DNA from: Shewanella sp. c952
GTDB lineage: Bacteria > Pseudomonadota > Gammaproteobacteria > Enterobacterales > Shewanellaceae
Direction of reading: 5' to 3'
Length of the DNA stretch: 64,000 nucleotides
Assembly (NCBI RefSeq): GCF_019654975.1
Contig: NZ_BPEW01000018.1
Span: 1-64,000 of the forward strand
The position numbers were made by a program, and so were the translations under genes. The notes beneath the pieces are model-generated. The model was given only the letters and a program-made list of their open reading frames with translations. It did not search any database and was not told the origin of the DNA. This document shows positions 59,948 to 64,000 of this stretch, in pieces (positions within the stretch are counted from its first letter, which is position 1; each line of letters opens with the position of its first letter).

Positions 59948-60847
59948 TTAGATTGACTCAACTAGATGGTGTTGTTTAAACAATCGCTCAATCATTTCGC
60001 TCGCTGGTCCTTGCTTGTCACGGTTGGGGATCACTAAGCTAAGAGTGGCTTTGCGTTTTGTTGAACCTTTCAAGTTAAGTTTTTTCAGCTCACCACTTTC
60101 AATTGCATTTTTCACTAGTTGTTCTGGTACCCAGCAAAAACCTAAGCCTTTTTTGAGAATTACGATGGCTTCATGAAAATTTGCAACAGTCCAGCGCTGC
60201 TCTGCCTTAAGCCAGCCTAAATCTGTATTAGGACCTTGTGAGGTATCTTTGATCACAAGTTGCAGATGCTGGGCAAGCGTTTGATCTTCTTCGATGACGT
60301 CGTACTGAGCTAATGGGTGATTAGAGTGGCATACAAGACTAAAATTGATATCCACTAAGGGCTCTGCTAAATATCCCTTAGGCGGTGGCCCACCGCAAAT
60401 AGCAATATCAACCGCTTCATTGTTGATGAGTTCAGCTGTGCCTGTTAAAACGGTATCGAGCACGGTGACCCTTGTACCGCGGCTAACGGGGTAGAACTGG
60501 CTGAGTACATCAACAAGATCATCCATCGGATAGATGATCTCTCGGGCGATTGTTAGTGATGGCTCCCAGCCAGTTTCCAAGTTATTGGCCAACAACTCTA
60601 GTTCCGTCACAGATTGGGTAATATGCCTAGAACGACGAAGCAACACTTCTCCGCATTCAGTGAGGTAAGCTTTTCGGCCTTTGACCTCAAGTAGCTGCAC
60701 ACCTAACTGAAATTGCAGCTTAGCGACTGCGTGATTAAGTGAAGATTGGCTTTTATTTAGCTTCTCTGCAGCTTGGGCGTAACCGCCATAATCGACAACC
60801 GCTTGTATTATTCTCCACTGTTCTAATGTTGATTTTGCTCTGTCCAT
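59948..60847 (-). CDS. LysR family regulator, last gene of the ATP-grasp operon
   Basis: A 299-aa LysR protein with helix-turn-helix at about residues 8-65 (GYAQAAEKLNKSQSSLNHAV) and an effector domain beyond residue 90. Its ATG overlaps the stop of the DUF3541 gene by one base (TAATG), so it is co-translated with that operon rather than placed divergently. It may regulate the operon that encodes it. The effector is unknown. Confidence 0.9.
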   Translation of the reverse strand: MDRAKSTLEQWRIIQAVVDYGGYAQAAEKLNKSQSSLNHAVAKLQFQLGVQLLEVKGRKAYLTECGEVLLRRSRHITQSVTELELLANNLETGWEPSLTIAREIIYPMDDLVDVLSQFYPVSRGTRVTVLDTVLTGTAELINNEAVDIAICGGPPPKGYLAEPLVDINFSLVCHSNHPLAQYDVIEEDQTLAQHLQLVIKDTSQGPNTDLGWLKAEQRWTVANFHEAIVILKKGLGFCWVPEQLVKNAIESGELKKLNLKGSTKRKATLSLVIPNRDKQGPASEMIERLFKQHHLVESI

Positions 60848-61923
60848 TACTTAGCTTTAACCTGTTTTGGCAGATACTTCTTGGTTGCTTTTAACTCTGC
60901 AAGATGAGGGCCTTTGTGAAGTTTCTCAGGCCAATCCAGCAACATCATTGCTAATACATTTCGGTGTTCACCCATGACGAGATCTGGGTTGCCACGAGGT
61001 GAGGGGATAATCTGCTCTTTCTTGTTGAATGCGTTGACGATATGCTGCTGAGTTTTAGCCACCACCGGGTTATCTGCTTGCCCTGCTAATAGAAAGCTAA
61101 TACCGACCTCGGCAATGATGTCATCAGTGGCATCTTTTAAAATACGATCAATATTTTGCTCAAAATGATCTAATATCCAAGCGAACTCTTTAGCATCAAC
61201 ATTATGCTGGTAGTACTCACTGGCAGCGAATATAAAATGAGTCATACCATAGAGCTTGTTTCGGTATTGTTTTTTATCTAGCTGACTGTCTTGGTTATCA
61301 GGGTAAACTCCAATGAAGGCCGTTTTGTAGTCAGCTAAGTAATCTCCTACGCCAATCTGCTTTGCCCAGTAAACATAGTTAATCAGCTGAGCAGCCCAAG
61401 TCTTAATCATAGCTTTATCTGTTAGGCCAGTCTTTAGATCGGCTTTTTTGAGCGTTTTGACTAATTGCTCATGACAAGGACCGGTTAAATCAAATTCATC
61501 AATACGGCTGGAGTAACGCAGTAGTACATCGGTATAGAAAATAAACTCCGGAAATGGTTTTAATGCCTTTTTACGGGCTTTGGCTCGAGGACCTTTTCCT
61601 AAAACAGAAATAGCCTTATTTGCCTCATTGCTGATGAAATCTTTCTTATCCAGATTACAAGCGTAAAAAGCTTGCGCCTCAGTGACGGCATAAAGATCGA
61701 CTAAAGCTGCGTTAGCGTATTTTACGTCACCAGTCATACGGTATTGTCTAATACCATAATGGCCTTGAATACGTGGCGGTAGTTCAAAAAGGTGCGTTTC
61801 AAGATTAGCTTTTATAGCGTGATAGACTTCAGCATTTTTTGCTTCAGTGGCTGTTGGCGCAGCAAAACTACTGGCGCAAAAAAGTGCAGCTGCTAGGGTG
61901 CTTATTCTGAGCATCGAAGGCAT
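60847..61923 (-). CDS. DUF3541-like exported protein
   Basis: A 358-aa protein with a signal peptide (residues 1-21, cut near SSFAAPT). AAGGA six bases before the ATG at 61923 supports the start, which lies inside the 3' end of the upstream gene (56-base overlap). The mature part is alpha-helical and repeats blocks such as HYGIRQYRMTGDVKYANAAL and HRNVLAMMLLDWPEKLHKGP, which I associate with DUF3541. A his/asp pattern for catalysis is not obvious. It is part of an operon with an M3-like pseudo-peptidase and an ATP-grasp ligase. Function unknown. Confidence 0.75.
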   Translation of the reverse strand: MPSMLRISTLAAALFCASSFAAPTATEAKNAEVYHAIKANLETHLFELPPRIQGHYGIRQYRMTGDVKYANAALVDLYAVTEAQAFYACNLDKKDFISNEANKAISVLGKGPRAKARKKALKPFPEFIFYTDVLLRYSSRIDEFDLTGPCHEQLVKTLKKADLKTGLTDKAMIKTWAAQLINYVYWAKQIGVGDYLADYKTAFIGVYPDNQDSQLDKKQYRNKLYGMTHFIFAASEYYQHNVDAKEFAWILDHFEQNIDRILKDATDDIIAEVGISFLLAGQADNPVVAKTQQHIVNAFNKKEQIIPSPRGNPDLVMGEHRNVLAMMLLDWPEKLHKGPHLAELKATKKYLPKQVKAK

Positions 61924-63610
61924 GTTGAATCCTTTTTATAAGTGAATCGGCGGTAACGGGCGAGCCTAAAAGCATGTTAAGAACTGTTTCTATGCTATTT
62001 GATCCCTCATTAACGACTAATGTATCAAAAACAACTGCTTGATCTTGGCAGTTTTTGGTGGACTGATAAATATATTCAGCAATTTCCTGTTGCCATAATT
62101 TTTGGTAATAAAGCGGTCCCTGATAAACAATGGCACTAAAGGTGTAAGGTGCATCCTCTGTCTTATCCCAGAATTTACCAAAACTAAGATAAAATTGCTG
62201 ATGGGGATCAAACTGATTTTTTAGCTGACGCGCTTTATATAGATTTACTGCGATTTTAGCTCTAAAAACATAAAGTTGCTTTGAGTATAGTTGCAAAATT
62301 GCTTCTCGAGAGCCGTCCATTGGTTGCGGAAGCAGTCTGTCAGCTAACCAATATTGTAACCATAACGCATCCAAGTTACTGCTATCGTCTGTTTGGCTAA
62401 TGGTATTGAGTAAGTAAAATTGCTGCCCTTTAGCTAACTTTGTGATTGCGGTTGAGATAGCTTTTATCGCTTGTTTTTGCTGCTGATATTTAGCAAGCTC
62501 GGTAGGGAATGACAATTCAATTTGTCCAAATTGTTGTCCAACCACGAGCTGTCTTATTGGTTTTACTGCTATTTTGTTACTCTCAGATAAATAGATCTCG
62601 CCAAGTAGACGGTTTCTATGCCATACCCGTATTATTTTATTGTTTATCCAATCAAAACGAATCTCAAAGGCCAACAACTCTTTTTCTACCAAAACTAACC
62701 ACTGTGTAGAGTTAATTTTGCTAACTTTTGTAGACGGTGCATTTGCAAGTTCGCTGCCGATATTCCAAGGGGCGATGGCTATATTTTCAGTTTGAGACAG
62801 TAAAAATTGCTCAACTAACTTTGGAGAGTGCAGCATTTGTCGTTGCAATCTGTACTCACTGTAATTTGCAAAACCTGCCTGTATAGCTTGTTGCTGTCTA
62901 AGCTGCTCAATTGTTGTTAACGCGAGTTTATTTTTACCCGAGGCGCGTGATTGGTAAGCTTGCCAGACTCGCTTTCTACATTGCTCGTCGTCCTGCTTAA
63001 TCAGGTAACTGGCTAATGTACCATTAAAGTCCCGTGATACTGAAACCGTTCCAAGCTCTGAAATTTGGCAGCTTGAGTCGGTAATATTTAAGCTAAGTGC
63101 TTGCGAGCTTATTTCCTGTTTAAAAGCCGCTTGAGCTGTATGTAATTGTGCTTTGTGCGTGGGTGACATGTTGTTGTTTGATAAGTAATTTATCCGAGTC
63201 AGTAATGCACTAATTTGTGGTTGTTGATTTTTAGCAAAGCTAAACTGTAGTGATTGGAAAGGGACTGAATTGAGGTAAATGGCCAATTCATCAGCAAGGT
63301 AGAGTTGACACTGCAGTAGCTGCTCCCTATCAGCATAGGAGAGTGGAAAATGGCGATAATACTTAATGCGGTCATTGATGTTAAAAAAACCAATAAGTTG
63401 CCTTTCAAGGGTTATCGCATTGGTTTTACTATCCAAGCTTGGGTCAATGGCTAGTGTTGGAAAGTCGAAGCGAAGACATTGCTCCACTAAGAGTGGGATT
63501 GGAGATACGGCAGCATTCGCTGCCGTATTGACCAAACTTGTAAGGACGATAAAGAGTCCTACAAGGTGTATTTTTAATTTAGCTGCTAGCACTAAAATGT
63601 ATTTTTGCAT
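61868..63610 (-). CDS. M3 peptidase-like protein without the HExxH zinc motif
   Basis: Read from the ATG at 63610 (MQKYILVLAAKL) it has 580 aa and a signal peptide ending near ANAAVSP at residue 35; the TTG at 63628 is less likely. The middle section follows the pattern of thimet/oligopeptidase A (M3) enzymes: RKRVWQAYQSRASGKNKLAL near 210-229, then LRQQQAIQAGFANYSEYRL near 238-256, then a LLGEIYLSESNK strand near 337 where active enzymes have a YLD/YxR motif. Where HExGH is expected, just before DSSNLDALWLQYW, stands LAKGQQFYLLN. No HExxH occurs anywhere in the chain. I infer a periplasmic, inactive M3 homologue. It overlaps the ligase-like gene upstream by 32 bases. Confidence 0.7.
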   Translation of the reverse strand: MQKYILVLAAKLKIHLVGLFIVLTSLVNTAANAAVSPIPLLVEQCLRFDFPTLAIDPSLDSKTNAITLERQLIGFFNINDRIKYYRHFPLSYADREQLLQCQLYLADELAIYLNSVPFQSLQFSFAKNQQPQISALLTRINYLSNNNMSPTHKAQLHTAQAAFKQEISSQALSLNITDSSCQISELGTVSVSRDFNGTLASYLIKQDDEQCRKRVWQAYQSRASGKNKLALTTIEQLRQQQAIQAGFANYSEYRLQRQMLHSPKLVEQFLLSQTENIAIAPWNIGSELANAPSTKVSKINSTQWLVLVEKELLAFEIRFDWINNKIIRVWHRNRLLGEIYLSESNKIAVKPIRQLVVGQQFGQIELSFPTELAKYQQQKQAIKAISTAITKLAKGQQFYLLNTISQTDDSSNLDALWLQYWLADRLLPQPMDGSREAILQLYSKQLYVFRAKIAVNLYKARQLKNQFDPHQQFYLSFGKFWDKTEDAPYTFSAIVYQGPLYYQKLWQQEIAEYIYQSTKNCQDQAVVFDTLVVNEGSNSIETVLNMLLGSPVTADSLIKRIQHAFDAQNKHPSSCTFLRQ

Positions 63611-64000
63611 ATGCCACGCGTTCTTCAACTGACATATTGTGGTTTTTCATCTGCTCAACATGGCGTAAATTACCTAAGATCCCTCGACCGTTGGCGATTT
63701 GAATCGCAAGGCCTGGACGGGCATTTAGCTCTAGTAATAACGGTCCCTTGTATTTATCGAGCACCATATCGGTACCTAAATACCCAAGCTCTGACATTTC
63801 ATAAGCTTTAGATGCTGTATGTAGCAAAGTATCCCATTGTGGAACTTGAATTGCTGTCAGCTCTTTTTGCGTATCTGGGTGTAAGTCTATAGGCGTATCA
63901 AACTGCACTGCGTGCAGTCCCTTACCTGTAGCGATATCAACACCGACCCCTACAGCCCCTTGGTGCAAGTTAGCTTTACCATCAGATGCTGCAGTGGATA
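63579..64000 (-). CDS. Alpha-L-glutamate ligase-like ATP-grasp protein, 5' part outside window
   Basis: The C-terminal 140 residues of a RimK-related ATP-grasp enzyme; the reading frame is open to the window edge (upstream residues TAASDGKANLHQGAVGVGVD can be read from the last bases), so the start lies beyond 64000. The family block LELNARPGLAIQIANGRG (residues preceding the last 40) carries the Glu and Asn that bind Mg-ATP. Such proteins are found in gammaproteobacteria beside an inactive-transglutaminase/7TM protein and are thought to link amino acids to a peptide or protein. The gene is first of the visible operon and overlaps the M3-like gene by 32 bases. Confidence 0.85.
   Translation of the reverse strand, partial: STAASDGKANLHQGAVGVGVDIATGKGLHAVQFDTPIDLHPDTQKELTAIQVPQWDTLLHTASKAYEMSELGYLGTDMVLDKYKGPLLLELNARPGLAIQIANGRGILGNLRHVEQMKNHNMSVEERVAYAKIHFSASS

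Overview
The window looks like chromosomal DNA of a marine gammaproteobacterium close to Shewanella. Evidence for this is the moderate GC content, the gene set (FadE of 815 aa, fused ThiDE, an ImuA-ImuB-DnaE2 cassette, a very large hybrid sensor kinase paired with an HD-GYP regulator, POT-type transporter, ATP-grasp/DUF3541 cluster), and small miniature transposon-like elements with ATACCAAT ends. This is an inference from gene content; no 16S or reference comparison was possible. No phage, plasmid, CRISPR array or complete insertion sequence is visible.

Layout. 1-69: the 3' part of a tRNA-Asp(GUC) gene. 295-9914 (mostly minus): an alkylsulfatase-like metallo-hydrolase, a LysR regulator, a DHH phosphoesterase, an unknown outer-membrane-type protein, and a three-gene efflux operon (DUF1656, HlyD, FUSC) divergent from its own LysR gene. 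11354-17499 (plus): an AspT-type exchanger, then a thiol/sulfur set made of a cystine symporter, a CoA-disulfide reductase-like flavoprotein, a rhodanese and a SigZ-like ECF sigma factor. 17806-25228: two half-ABC exporters followed by a glutathione synthetase of the eukaryotic type, then a CPA1 antiporter. 25322-31271: FadE, a class II glutamine amidotransferase, MarC and an HD-GYP response regulator. 31308-36806: an 1832-aa hybrid kinase. 37349-41909: DUF3108 protein, alkyltransferase-like protein, small outer-membrane protein, POT-like transporter and peptide deformylase. 42127-48422: the SOS-regulated imuA-imuB-dnaE2 mutagenesis cassette with a perfect LexA box. 48501-51122: DTW protein, hemolysin III, unknown membrane-anchored protein. 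51294-58121: TPP riboswitch and thiC-thiDE-thiF-thiS-thiG-thiH. 58187-60847: a GNAT gene broken by a miniature element, a receiver protein, a flagellar-rod-like mini protein and a LysR gene. 60847-64000 (minus): an operon with an ATP-grasp glutamate-ligase-like protein (cut by the window end), a probably inactive M3-peptidase homologue and a DUF3541 protein.

Points most worth a second look: the eukaryotic-type glutathione synthetase encoded with a heterodimeric ABC exporter next to cystine/CoA/persulfide genes, which suggests a thiol-peptide synthesis and export module; the ATP-grasp plus pseudo-peptidase M3 plus DUF3541 operon at the right edge; and a set of miniature inverted-repeat elements, one of which disrupts a GNAT gene at 58261-58524 while another (29119-29381) sits in the loop of a bidirectional terminator.
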